Of a stretch of DNA of 64,000 bases, positions 1 to 8,121 are shown in pieces; positions within the stretch are counted from its first letter, which is position 1, and every line of letters starts with the position of its first letter. Made by a program: the position numbers and the translations under genes. Source of the DNA: Dryocola clanedunensis_A. GTDB taxonomy: Bacteria > Pseudomonadota > Gammaproteobacteria > Enterobacterales > Enterobacteriaceae. The notes beneath the pieces were generated by a model. That model was given only the letters and a program-made list of their open reading frames with translations, did no database searches and was not told the DNA's origin. The DNA is taken from the NCBI GenBank assembly GCA_038405435.1, contig JBBYHZ010000004.1; one strand, written 5' to 3'.

Positions 1-35
1 CGCCTGCCGCCAAACTGTCCGCTGGTAGGTTAAAC

Positions 36-63
36 CCGATGCGCCGGGAAACCGGCGTATCGG
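36..63 (-). terminator. Hairpin at end of ABC operon
   Basis: A 12-bp stem (36-47 with 52-63, one mismatch) closes a GAAA loop just past the stop codon of the ATPase gene ending at 70. There is no clear U-tract on either strand, so it may be a terminator or an RNA-stabilising hairpin. The first 35 bases hold at most the tail of an unidentified gene; a plus-strand frame is open until a TAA at 31-33. Confidence 0.45.
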
Positions 64-69
64 CACTCG

Positions 70-849
70 TTAAAACTTCGCCACCCTGCTCGCCATTTCC
101 CGGCTGTACTGCCGACTGGCATTGACCAGCATCTGCGTGTAATCCACCCTCGCTTTTCCCGATATCAAGTCTTCCGTGCCTATCGTCTCCAGAATTTTGC
201 CATGCTGCATCACCGCTACCCGATGGCATAGATGCGCAATCACCCCTAAATCGTGCGTGACCATTAAATAGGTGAGTTTCGACTCCTGCTGTAAATCCGC
301 CAGTAAATTGAGGATCTCCGCCTGCACTGAAACATCCAGCGCGGACGTCGGTTCATCGAGCAATAACACCTGCGGCTCAAGTATTAATGCGCGCGCAATC
401 GCCACGCGCTGACGCTGGCCGCCGGAAAGCTGGTGGGGATAGCGGCTGCGAAAAGCGCGGTTTAGCCCGACTTTATCGAGTATGGAATGAATCCGCCGCT
501 CCCGTTCGCTGAAGCCCTGAATAACCAACGGCTCCTCCAGGATATCGCCAACGGTATGGCGGGGATGCAGCGACCCGTAGGGATCCTGAAAAACCATCTG
601 TACCAGGCGGCAGCGTTCGCGGTTAATACTGTGCCCCAGCGCCGAGCCGTTGATGGCCAGCTCACCTTGCCAGTGGGTAAACAGCCCGGCCAGGCACTTG
701 AGCACCGTGGTTTTCCCGGAGCCGGACTCCCCGACCAGGCCGAAGATTTCTCCCCGCGCCACGCTAAAATTCACGTCAAACAGAACCTGGTTGGTTTTTG
801 TTCCTTCACCAAAGGTTAAATTGAGCTGGCTGACCGCAATCATCGACAT
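70..849 (-). CDS. ABC transporter ATP-binding protein, DppF/OppF type
   Basis: Second ATPase of a peptide/nickel-family ABC importer, acting on the cytoplasmic face. At 259 aa it is somewhat shorter than DppF/OppF. Visible motifs are Walker A GESGSGKT (residues 40-47), Q-loop FQDP (87-90), signature LSGGQRQ (141-147), Walker B LLLDEP (162-167) and H-loop His199. It is the last gene of a five-gene importer set, nine bases after the preceding ATPase gene. AAGGGG lies just before ATG 849; a second in-frame ATG at 843 is possible. The substrate cannot be read from the ATPase. Confidence 0.93.
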   Translation of the reverse strand: MSMIAVSQLNLTFGEGTKTNQVLFDVNFSVARGEIFGLVGESGSGKTTVLKCLAGLFTHWQGELAINGSALGHSINRERCRLVQMVFQDPYGSLHPRHTVGDILEEPLVIQGFSERERRIHSILDKVGLNRAFRSRYPHQLSGGQRQRVAIARALILEPQVLLLDEPTSALDVSVQAEILNLLADLQQESKLTYLMVTHDLGVIAHLCHRVAVMQHGKILETIGTEDLISGKARVDYTQMLVNASRQYSREMASRVAKF

Positions 850-858
850 AATTACCCC

Positions 859-1725
859 TTATTCACTAAGCCAGCTGGCCTGGCGCTGTAATACCGGCAG
901 ATGATCCCGGCGTTTATCCATATCCGGCAGCGCGTTGATAAGCCCCTGGGTGTAAGGATGCCGCGCATTATGCAATTCATCAGCGGCAATGGACTCAACT
1001 ACACGCCCGGCGTACATCACCAGCACCCGATCGCAGAAGCTGCGCACCAGGTTGATATCATGGCTGATAAAAATCAGCCCCAGCCCGCGCGACTGCACTA
1101 AATCATCCAGCAGCGCCAGCACCTGCAAACGCACTGACACGTCCAGCGCGGAAGTCGGTTCGTCGGCAATCACCATTTCCGGGTCGGTAATCAGCATCAT
1201 GGCAATCATGATCCGCTGCCCCTGCCCGCCGGACACCTCATGGGGATAGAGGTGGTAAACGCGTTCCGGCTGGCGAATGCGCACCACTTCCAGCATTTCC
1301 AGCACCTTTTGCTTCGCTTCTTTATGCCCGACGCGATGGTGCGTCAGCCACGCTTCCGCAATTTGATCCCCGACGCACATCACCGGGTTCAGGGAGTATT
1401 TCGGATCCTGCATAATCATGGAAATGCGCCTGCCTCTTACCTCTCGCATTTGTGCGTCCGTCGCGCGCAGCAGATCAATATCGCCAAACTGCATGCGTTC
1501 GGCGGTAATCTGCGCTTTGGAAGGATGAAGCTGTAGCAAGGCGCGCCCCACCGTGGATTTACCGGAGCCGGACTCGCCGACAATGGCCAGCTTCTCGCGG
1601 CCAAGCTGGAAGGAAACGCCACGCACCGCGTGGGTTTGCTGGCGGCCATTAACGAACGTTACGTTCAGGTCGCGTACGTCAAGCAGTGCTGGCGAGCTAT
1701 TCGCCGCGCGGATCGAGGATGTCAC
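859..1725 (-). CDS. ABC transporter ATP-binding protein, DppD/OppD type
   Basis: First ATPase of the importer, pairing with the neighbouring DppF-type subunit. It is 288 aa with Walker A GESGSGKS near residues 50-57, FQDP-like MQDP, a signature written SGGQGQR instead of the usual SGGQRQR, Walker B VIADEP and a switch His (ISHD). The chosen start is GTG 1725, inside the end of the upstream permease gene (29-bp overlap), with GGAG nine bases ahead. No ATG lies nearby in frame. The tight overlap implies translational coupling. Confidence 0.92.
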   Translation of the reverse strand: MTSSIRAANSSPALLDVRDLNVTFVNGRQQTHAVRGVSFQLGREKLAIVGESGSGKSTVGRALLQLHPSKAQITAERMQFGDIDLLRATDAQMREVRGRRISMIMQDPKYSLNPVMCVGDQIAEAWLTHHRVGHKEAKQKVLEMLEVVRIRQPERVYHLYPHEVSGGQGQRIMIAMMLITDPEMVIADEPTSALDVSVRLQVLALLDDLVQSRGLGLIFISHDINLVRSFCDRVLVMYAGRVVESIAADELHNARHPYTQGLINALPDMDKRRDHLPVLQRQASWLSE

Positions 1726-2605
1726 GTAGGCCGTCTCCCAGAAAATTAAATGCCAGGCTGTTGATGAGGATCGCCAGCCCCGGAATGGTTACTACCCACC
1801 AGCACTCCATCATGTAGGTGCGTCCGCTCGAAATCATCGCCCCCCACTCAGGATCGGGCGGCTGCGCGCCAAGCCCCAGAAAGCCCAGCCCAGCGGCGGT
1901 GAGAATAATGCCCGCCATGTTCATGGTGATGCGAATAATCACCGAGGGCATGCACAGCGGCACGATATGCCGCCACAGCACGCGAACCGGCGACGCGCCC
2001 TGTAGGCGAACGGCAGAGATAAAATCTGCCTGCCGTAATGAGAGCGTTTCGGCGCGGGCAAGACGGGCAATGGGCGGCCAGGCGGTGAGCGTAATCGCAA
2101 TAACAACGTGCTCAAGGCCTGGGCCCAGGGCGGCGACAAAAGCCAGCGCCAGCACAAGGCTCGGGAAGGAGATAAAAATATCGGTGATGCGCATCAGCAC
2201 CATATCAACCCTGCCGCCGAAGTAACCGGCCGTGACGCCAAGCAGCAGGCCAAGCGGCCCGACGGTTATCGACACCAGCAGCACGATGTAGAGGGTAATG
2301 CGCGAGCCATAAACCAGACGGCTGAATATGTCGCGTCCAAACTCATCCGTGCCGAACCAGTGCGTCGCGCCCGGCGGACTTAACGCGTGGTTGAGATCCT
2401 GAACCAGCGGGTTAAACGGTGCAATCCAGGGGGCAAAAATCGCCACCATCAGCAGCAGGAAGACAATTGCCCCGCCGATTGCCGTCAGCGGATTGCGCGC
2501 CATCTTGCCGATGAATCCCCAGGTTCGCATGACCGCGCGCCTGAAGGACTGAGCGCGTTCATCTGCCCGGGTAATCTGAGGCGTACCAAAGGAAACGGTC
2601 ATCAT
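1697..2605 (-). CDS. ABC transporter permease, DppC/OppC type
   Basis: Inner-membrane permease of 302 aa with a cytoplasmic N-terminus, a first membrane helix near residues 40-60 and the DppC signature 'FGTDEFGRDIFSR' in the first periplasmic region. The binding-protein-dependent transport domain fills the C-terminal two thirds with the EAA-type loop near 'RLQGASPVRVLWRHIVP'. Its ATG overlaps the stop of the preceding permease gene (ATGA at 2602-2605), so the two permeases are translationally coupled. Confidence 0.93.
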   Translation of the reverse strand: MMTVSFGTPQITRADERAQSFRRAVMRTWGFIGKMARNPLTAIGGAIVFLLLMVAIFAPWIAPFNPLVQDLNHALSPPGATHWFGTDEFGRDIFSRLVYGSRITLYIVLLVSITVGPLGLLLGVTAGYFGGRVDMVLMRITDIFISFPSLVLALAFVAALGPGLEHVVIAITLTAWPPIARLARAETLSLRQADFISAVRLQGASPVRVLWRHIVPLCMPSVIIRITMNMAGIILTAAGLGFLGLGAQPPDPEWGAMISSGRTYMMECWWVVTIPGLAILINSLAFNFLGDGLRDILDPRGE

Positions 2606-3636
2606 TTCGTCCTCGGATCAAAGAGTTGATAAAGCATGTCCGACAGCAGGTTAAGCAGCACGAAGATCGCCCCGACTACCAGCACGCAGCCCATTACCGC
2701 ATTCATATCCCCAAGCAGCAGGCTGCCCGTCAGATAGGAGCCAAATCCCGGCCAGGAGAAGACGGTTTCGATAAGCACCGCCCCCTCCAGCAATGAGCCG
2801 TAAGCCAGCGCGACCACCGTCAGAAGCTGTACAAGAATATTGCGGAAGGCGTGATTCCAGATAACCTGCCGCTCGGTCAGCCCCTTTACGCGGGCGGTAA
2901 TGATGAACTCCTGCGAGAGCTGCGCCAGCATAAAGCTGCGCGTCATGCGGCTGATGTAGGCCAGGGAGTGAAAGCCCAGCAGGCACGCGGGCAGAACCAG
3001 ATGATTCAGCGCGTTAAAAAATACGCTGCCGTTGCCGGCCAGCAACGCATCCACCAGCAGCAGCCCGGTGCGGCGCGGCACTAAGCCATCCAGCCCCAGG
3101 TCAATACGTCCCGCACCGCCCACCCAGCCAAGCCAGGCGTAAAACAGCAGCAGACCCATCATCCCCACCCAGAAAATCGGCGTGGAGTAGCCAGCCAGGC
3201 TGATAATACGCACCGCATAATCGACAATACTGTTGCGGCGAGCGGCGGCCCAGACTCCAAGCGGAATGCCAAGGCCCGCGCCGACAACGATCGCCACCGT
3301 TGCCAGTTCAAGCGTGGCCGGGAAGACCCGCAGGATATCGTCCAGCACCGGCTTTCCGGTCAGCAGCGCGTTGCCCAGGTCGCCGTGCAGCAGGCCGCCC
3401 AGATAAATCCAGAACTGCGTGGCCAGCGATTTGTCGAACCCAAGCTGGTGGTAAACCTGCTGATAGGTGCTCTGGTCCGCGTCCGGGCCGACAATCGCCA
3501 GTACGGGGTCGATGGGCATCACCCGCCCTATGAAGAAGGTCAGCAACAGCAGGCCAAACAGGGTAATAAGTACCTGACCGACGCGGCGGGAAAAGCGCCG
3601 GGTGCGACCGCCCGGCGCAAGCAGAATCATGCTCAT
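2602..3636 (-). CDS. ABC transporter permease, DppB/OppB type
   Basis: Inner-membrane permease of 344 aa, partner of the DppC-type subunit. It has the DppB features: a short cytoplasmic N-terminus, a first helix near residues 20-42, the conserved 'MPIDPV' stretch (MPGDP in relatives), and an EAA loop 'ITARVKGLTERQVIWNHAFRN'. Its ATG overlaps the binding-protein stop codon by four bases (3633-3636) and GGAGG precedes it by six bases. Confidence 0.93.
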   Translation of the reverse strand: MSMILLAPGGRTRRFSRRVGQVLITLFGLLLLTFFIGRVMPIDPVLAIVGPDADQSTYQQVYHQLGFDKSLATQFWIYLGGLLHGDLGNALLTGKPVLDDILRVFPATLELATVAIVVGAGLGIPLGVWAAARRNSIVDYAVRIISLAGYSTPIFWVGMMGLLLFYAWLGWVGGAGRIDLGLDGLVPRRTGLLLVDALLAGNGSVFFNALNHLVLPACLLGFHSLAYISRMTRSFMLAQLSQEFIITARVKGLTERQVIWNHAFRNILVQLLTVVALAYGSLLEGAVLIETVFSWPGFGSYLTGSLLLGDMNAVMGCVLVVGAIFVLLNLLSDMLYQLFDPRTK

Positions 3637-5258
3637 GATTTATCCTCCCCGGCAGGCGATTTATAAACATCGCGCAGGAACGTTGTCGCTGACGGGTGCG
3701 GCTGATAGTTATGCACCTCTTTGCGAACCACCACGGAATCCACCATTTGTGAAACGGGCAGCAGCGCCGGAATTAATGTGTCATAGCGCACCTGAATCGC
3801 CTGATACTCTTCCTGCTGCCTGCGCGGATCGCGTTCCACAAGCGCCCGGTCTATCTGCTGATTGAGCGTTTTGTCGTAGAAGCTGGTGCGCCAGCCCTGG
3901 AAGTTGGTCAGCCGGGCGGCATCGCTGTTATCCGGGTTATAAACCAGCGACCGCAGGCTGGAGTGAGGATGAGGCTCCACGCCGCTGCCGCCGCGCCCGA
4001 CCAGCATGTCGAACCGGCGCTCGCGCATCGCGCCGTAAATCTGGTTGCCGGTACCGGTGATGATTTTCGCGTTAATACCCGCCTGCATCAGCGTCGACTG
4101 CACGGCTATAGCAATATTCAGGAAAGGCTGATCGGCAAGCACGCGCAGCGTGGTATCAAACCCGTCAGGATACCCGGCCTCGGCCAGCAGCTTCTTCGCG
4201 CGCGGCACGTCCAGAGCGTAGCCAGGGTCGGGCAGCGTGGCGGGCATGCCGGACTGGATTGGCCGCTGGTGCAGCACGCCGTAACCCGGCATCAGCGCTT
4301 TGTTAATCCCCTGATAATCAATCAGGTAGCGCACGGCTTCGCGCACCTTCGGGTTAGCAAAATGCGCCTCTTTCATGCTCATCGCCACGTAGTAAATCGT
4401 CCCTTTTTTGACGGCGTCAACCGTCAGGTCGGGATCTTCCCGCAGGGCGTTGACGTCCGACACCGCCATATTGCTGGCGATATCCAGATCCCCTTTAGCA
4501 ATCATCAGCCGCAGCGTCTGGGACTCCTGAAAATGGCGGAACACCACGCGGCTTAACTTTGGCTCGCCGCGCCAGTATTCAGGATTGCGCTTCATACGCA
4601 GGACATCTTTCGCCTGCCAGACTTCCAGGCTGAACGGCCCTGACCCGGCTTCGTTGGTCGCAAGCCAGCGGTTGCCCCAGTCATTATTCTGTACGTGCTG
4701 CTGCACGGTCTTGCTGTCGAGCACCACTACGCTGCCCAGCGCCGCCAGCGAGTAAATCACCAGCTGAGGATCGTTGGCTTTCGGCAGGGTAATTTCCACC
4801 GTTGAGGCATCCGGCGCTTTGACGTGCTCATCGACGTTTTGCTTAGTGAAGCCGTAAGATTTCCAGACGGACGCCTGGGCAAGGTTCAGATGCAATACGC
4901 GGCGCATCGACCAGACGACATCATCGGCGGTCAAAGCATTTCCGGAGTGAAACTTCACCCCGTCGCGCAGATGGAAAGTCAGGCGGTTGCCGTCCTCTGA
5001 CACAGCCCAGGACGTTGCCAGCGCCGGGCGCACATGCGTAAGCTGCGCGGGATCCAGCTCCACCAGCGAATCATAGAGATTAACCACCAGCCCAACGACC
5101 TCGTTACCGGTCATGGCGGCCGGATCGAGCGTCAGCAGGTTGTTCATATTCATGCCGATAATCAGCTGGTCGGGGGGCGTTTTTGCCACCGCCGACGCGC
5201 TACCGAACATGAAAAGGAGCGTGAGCAGCCACGCCCCCGGTCGGGAGCTTCTGTTCAT
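3633..5258 (-). CDS. Periplasmic solute-binding protein, SBP_bac_5 family
   Basis: Extracytoplasmic receptor of the importer, 541 aa, with a Sec signal peptide ending near residue 25 (SASAVAK). The SBP_bac_5 fold is recognised from 'LTFHLRDGVKFHSGNALTA' and the flanking pattern typical of DppA/OppA/GsiB proteins. That family binds peptides, nickel chelates, opines or oligosaccharides. The enolase-superfamily gene immediately upstream (66-bp gap) argues for an organic acid or sugar-acid conjugate rather than a simple peptide; that is inference. Confidence 0.92.
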   Translation of the reverse strand: MNRSSRPGAWLLTLLFMFGSASAVAKTPPDQLIIGMNMNNLLTLDPAAMTGNEVVGLVVNLYDSLVELDPAQLTHVRPALATSWAVSEDGNRLTFHLRDGVKFHSGNALTADDVVWSMRRVLHLNLAQASVWKSYGFTKQNVDEHVKAPDASTVEITLPKANDPQLVIYSLAALGSVVVLDSKTVQQHVQNNDWGNRWLATNEAGSGPFSLEVWQAKDVLRMKRNPEYWRGEPKLSRVVFRHFQESQTLRLMIAKGDLDIASNMAVSDVNALREDPDLTVDAVKKGTIYYVAMSMKEAHFANPKVREAVRYLIDYQGINKALMPGYGVLHQRPIQSGMPATLPDPGYALDVPRAKKLLAEAGYPDGFDTTLRVLADQPFLNIAIAVQSTLMQAGINAKIITGTGNQIYGAMRERRFDMLVGRGGSGVEPHPHSSLRSLVYNPDNSDAARLTNFQGWRTSFYDKTLNQQIDRALVERDPRRQQEEYQAIQVRYDTLIPALLPVSQMVDSVVVRKEVHNYQPHPSATTFLRDVYKSPAGEDKS

Positions 5259-5324
5259 ATTGGATACCGTTTGTAGGGTCAGTTTTCCCCGGCGTCATTC
5301 GCGCCGGGATTGTTATGTTTGCGA

Positions 5325-6482
5325 TTATTCGTCGCGGCTGACGGTATGCGTCTCTATGTAATCAAAATTGATGTCTTCCCCAAGCCCAGGGCGCTGCGGC
5401 AGATGTACAAAACCTTCAGAGTCCATCGGGTCGACGATGCTGTTGAGGTAAGCGGCTGGCTCATCGTATTCGAGGAACGGATGCAGCAGACCCCGCTCGT
5501 ACCAGCGGCAGTTACGAATAGCCCCGACAACGGCAAGGCTCGCCGCCCCGTTGCCGTGCACCTCGCAGTCCATGCCGTAGGCTTCTGCCAGGCCGGCAAC
5601 TTTCATGCAGGGGGAGATCCCGCCCACGCCGTTTGCCCCCGCCCGCAGGATGTCGCAGGCACCGGCCTTAACCCAGTCGGCCCGGCTGTGGTGTTTGCCG
5701 CCCAGGCTCTCCGGGCCCACCACATCGATGGATAAATTCTCCGCAAGCCACACGTAGGAGGCCATGCTCTCCTCTTCCATCGGCTCTTCGAACCAGGCAA
5801 AGTTGAGCTTCTCCAGCGCCTTGCCGATATACAGCGCCTGGCTGCGGCTGTACCAGTGGTAGCCGTCGAGCATCAGATCAATGTCCGGCCCCACCGCCTC
5901 ACGCACCGCCGCGCAGGCTTTTACATCCATCTTTGGATCGGGTGCAAACGCCACCGGCGGCATCCAGGTATGCAGCTTGATGGCCTTGTAGCCCCGCGCC
6001 ACCAGCTTTTCGGCAAACTGGCCGAACTCATCCGGCGTGGAAAGCCCGCCCGCCAGCTCGTCCCCGCACATGGTGCTGCCGTAAGCGGGAACCTTATCGC
6101 GATAACCACCGAGCAGCTTATAGACCGGCACTTTCAGCCTGCGGCCAATCAAATCCCACAGCGCCTGCTCAACGAATGAGAGTGCGCGTTCGGTTAGCTG
6201 GTGCGCGCTACCGCGCTGCCAGTGCACAAGATCCTGCCAGATACGCTCACGGTTGAAGGGGTCCTGCCCTACCAGCACCTTGCGGAAGAAGGCGTTTACC
6301 ACATAAGGGCGAACCACCTCCGGCGGAGCGAAAGAGTAACCACAGTCTCCTTCATCAGTCGTAATGGTCAGCATCGCCATTTTTGCCAGGCTCTCTTCAC
6401 CCGGGTGCGAATGCCCAGCGCTGTCGGCAACGCGGCGGGTTGGATAGGTAAAAACGGTCACATTTACAGAGGTAATTTTCAC
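5325..6482 (-). CDS. Enolase-superfamily dehydratase/racemase (mandelate racemase group)
   Basis: Cytoplasmic enzyme of 385 aa with an N-terminal capping domain and a C-terminal barrel. Visible catalytic positions are a KLH triad (Lys169-His171), metal ligands Asp206, Glu232 and Glu258, and His309 in an 'EVHGN' motif that should act as the second acid/base. This residue set fits the mandelate racemase subgroup, mostly acid-sugar dehydratases. I do not recognise the exact substrate. It is first in the operon with the ABC importer, so its substrate is probably released from what the importer brings in. A CRP-like site lies about 205 bp upstream. Confidence 0.85.
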   Translation of the reverse strand: MKITSVNVTVFTYPTRRVADSAGHSHPGEESLAKMAMLTITTDEGDCGYSFAPPEVVRPYVVNAFFRKVLVGQDPFNRERIWQDLVHWQRGSAHQLTERALSFVEQALWDLIGRRLKVPVYKLLGGYRDKVPAYGSTMCGDELAGGLSTPDEFGQFAEKLVARGYKAIKLHTWMPPVAFAPDPKMDVKACAAVREAVGPDIDLMLDGYHWYSRSQALYIGKALEKLNFAWFEEPMEEESMASYVWLAENLSIDVVGPESLGGKHHSRADWVKAGACDILRAGANGVGGISPCMKVAGLAEAYGMDCEVHGNGAASLAVVGAIRNCRWYERGLLHPFLEYDEPAAYLNSIVDPMDSEGFVHLPQRPGLGEDINFDYIETHTVSRDE

Positions 6483-6686
6483 AATCGTGGATGTCCTTTT
6501 TTAACGACGAATTCGGTTAATCGGTGCCACTTCTGCTGCAAAAACGGAACGATATCGGAAGGAAGGCGGGCCTGACTCAAAATTTAAAACAGCGTTTCAG
6601 CAACAACTTTATGCGTAAAATTTCGCCTTCGCCTCGTTCAAAGGTGCGTAAATGACGGCCATTTTTTGGACATGTGCACAAGGTGG

Positions 6687-6702
6687 CGTGACACTTTTCA
6701 CA
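6687..6702. promoter_or_regulatory. Candidate CRP-binding site
   Basis: CGTGA-CACTTT-TCACA matches the CRP consensus TGTGA-N6-TCACA at nine of ten specified positions. The only gene it can serve as an activator site is the minus-strand dehydratase/ABC operon, since fbaB ends here. The 5' leader would be long (about 150-200 nt). Catabolite control would suit a carbon-source operon. Confidence 0.6.
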
Positions 6703-6760
6703 AATTGTTATCGAATTGTGACGGGATTAACGATGTAAAAAGAGGGGGGATGAGCAGGAA

Positions 6761-6783
6761 CCCCTCTCCTGAACAGAGAGGGG
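6761..6783 (-). terminator. Hairpin downstream of fbaB
   Basis: CCCCTCTC (6761-6768) pairs with GAGAGGGG (6776-6783) across a 7-nt loop, 14 bases beyond the fbaB stop. No U-run follows directly, so termination strength is uncertain. Confidence 0.5.
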
Positions 6784-6797
6784 GTTACAACCTATCG

Positions 6798-7850
6798 TCA
6801 GGCGATGGTGACCTTGCCGTCCAGATAAACATCCTGTACGGCGTTGATCAGCTTCACGCCGTCGGCCATGGATTTCTTGAACGCCTTACGTCCCAGAATC
6901 AGGCCCATGCCGCCCGCGCGCTTGTTGATGACGGCGGTGCGCACGGCGTCGGTCAGATCCGTTTCTCCCCCAGCCGCGCCGCCGGAGTTAATCAATCCCG
7001 CGCGTCCCATATAGCAGTTTGCCAGCTGGTAGCGCACCAGATCGATGGGGTTATCGCTGGTCAGTTTGCTGTAGACGCGGTCGTCGGTATAGCCGAAGTT
7101 CACGGCTTTATAGCCGCCGTTGTTCTCGGCCATTTTCTGCTTCACGATGTCCGCGCCAATCGTTGCCGCAAGGTGGTTGGCCTGCCCGGTCAGATCCGCG
7201 CTGACGTGATAATCCACGCCGTCTTTCTTGAAATCTGAGTTACGCAGATAGGCCCACAGCACGGTCACCAGGCCCAGCTCGTGGGCGCGCTCGAAGGCGC
7301 TGGAGATCTCTTCTATCTGGCGGCGGGACTCCGGGGAGCCGAAGTAAATCGTCGCCCCTACCGCCACCGCGCCCATATTAAAAGCCTGCTCAACGCTTGC
7401 GTACAGCGTCTGGTCGTAGGTTGTCGGGTAGCTCAGGGTTTCGTTGTGGTTCAGCTTCACCAGGAAAGGAATGCGGTGGGCGTAGCGGCGAGAAACCGAA
7501 GCCAGCACGCCGTAGGTTGAGGCCACGCAGTTACAGCCCGCTTCAATTGCCAGCTCGACGATGTTCTTCGGATCGAAATAGAGAGGGTTAGCCGCAAACG
7601 ATGCCCCGGCGGAGTGTTCTACGCCCTGGTCTACCGGCAAAATAGACAGATACCCCGTCCCGGCCAGCCGCCCGGTGTTATAGAGCGTCTGCATGTTTCG
7701 CAGCACCGCAGGCGGGCGGTTGTTGTCCACCATCACGCGGTCTACGTAATCCGAGCCGGGCAGGTAAAGCTGTTCTGCCGGAATAGTCATACAACGATGC
7801 TGTAATAGGCCGTCGGCGTCTTTGCCAAGCAGCTGCGCAATATCAGTCAT
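6798..7850 (-). CDS. fbaB: Fructose-bisphosphate aldolase class I
   Basis: Cytoplasmic Schiff-base aldolase cleaving fructose 1,6-bisphosphate to two triose phosphates; in E. coli it is mainly used during gluconeogenic growth. The 350-aa product has the E. coli FbaB length and near-identical blocks throughout (SILPVDQGVEHSAGASF, YTDDRVYSKLTS, GRKAFKKSM). The start is placed at ATG 7850 (MTDIAQLL), matching E. coli and preceded by GGGAG; the reading frame stays open further upstream but that stretch does not look coding. It diverges from yegT, as in E. coli. Confidence 0.97.
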   Translation of the reverse strand: MTDIAQLLGKDADGLLQHRCMTIPAEQLYLPGSDYVDRVMVDNNRPPAVLRNMQTLYNTGRLAGTGYLSILPVDQGVEHSAGASFAANPLYFDPKNIVELAIEAGCNCVASTYGVLASVSRRYAHRIPFLVKLNHNETLSYPTTYDQTLYASVEQAFNMGAVAVGATIYFGSPESRRQIEEISSAFERAHELGLVTVLWAYLRNSDFKKDGVDYHVSADLTGQANHLAATIGADIVKQKMAENNGGYKAVNFGYTDDRVYSKLTSDNPIDLVRYQLANCYMGRAGLINSGGAAGGETDLTDAVRTAVINKRAGGMGLILGRKAFKKSMADGVKLINAVQDVYLDGKVTIA

Positions 7851-8049
7851 AATAAGCTCCCGTAAGGTCAGCGAGCGGCCTGCCCGCTGAGGATAAATGT
7901 CCTGGCCCTGAGCGTCGCAAAGGGCAGTCCTAAGCCTGGTAGCGACTCGCGTCCTTCGCCAGCATAAGGAGCACTTTCGGCCTGTTCCGACCTGTAACGC
8001 CAGGCGGCCAGCGGCGCTATTTTTGCAACGGCGGTCATAGAATTCGCGC

Positions 8050-8069
8050 AAAGGTATTTAAAAGGTATT
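8050..8069. promoter_or_regulatory. Direct repeat AAAGGTATT x2 upstream of yegT
   Basis: Two copies of AAAGGTATT (8050-8058 and 8061-8069) are spaced 11 bp start to start, one helical turn, in the fbaB-yegT divergent region. The spacing suits a regulator bound on one face of the DNA, YegW being the obvious candidate, but no binding is shown by the sequence itself. Confidence 0.35.
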
Positions 8070-8121
8070 ATTGAATGGTAGGGTTAAGGTGTACCCACCG
8101 CCGATTGTGAAGGACGTAAAA

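Larger units (their letters stand above)
6483..6797. other. Intergenic region between dehydratase operon and fbaB
   Basis: No gene is seen in these 315 bases. They hold the promoter region of the minus-strand dehydratase/ABC operon, including a CRP-like site at 6687-6702 and a neighbouring inverted repeat TCACAA/TTGTGA (6698-6703 with 6716-6721), plus a hairpin next to the fbaB stop codon. Confidence 0.7.
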
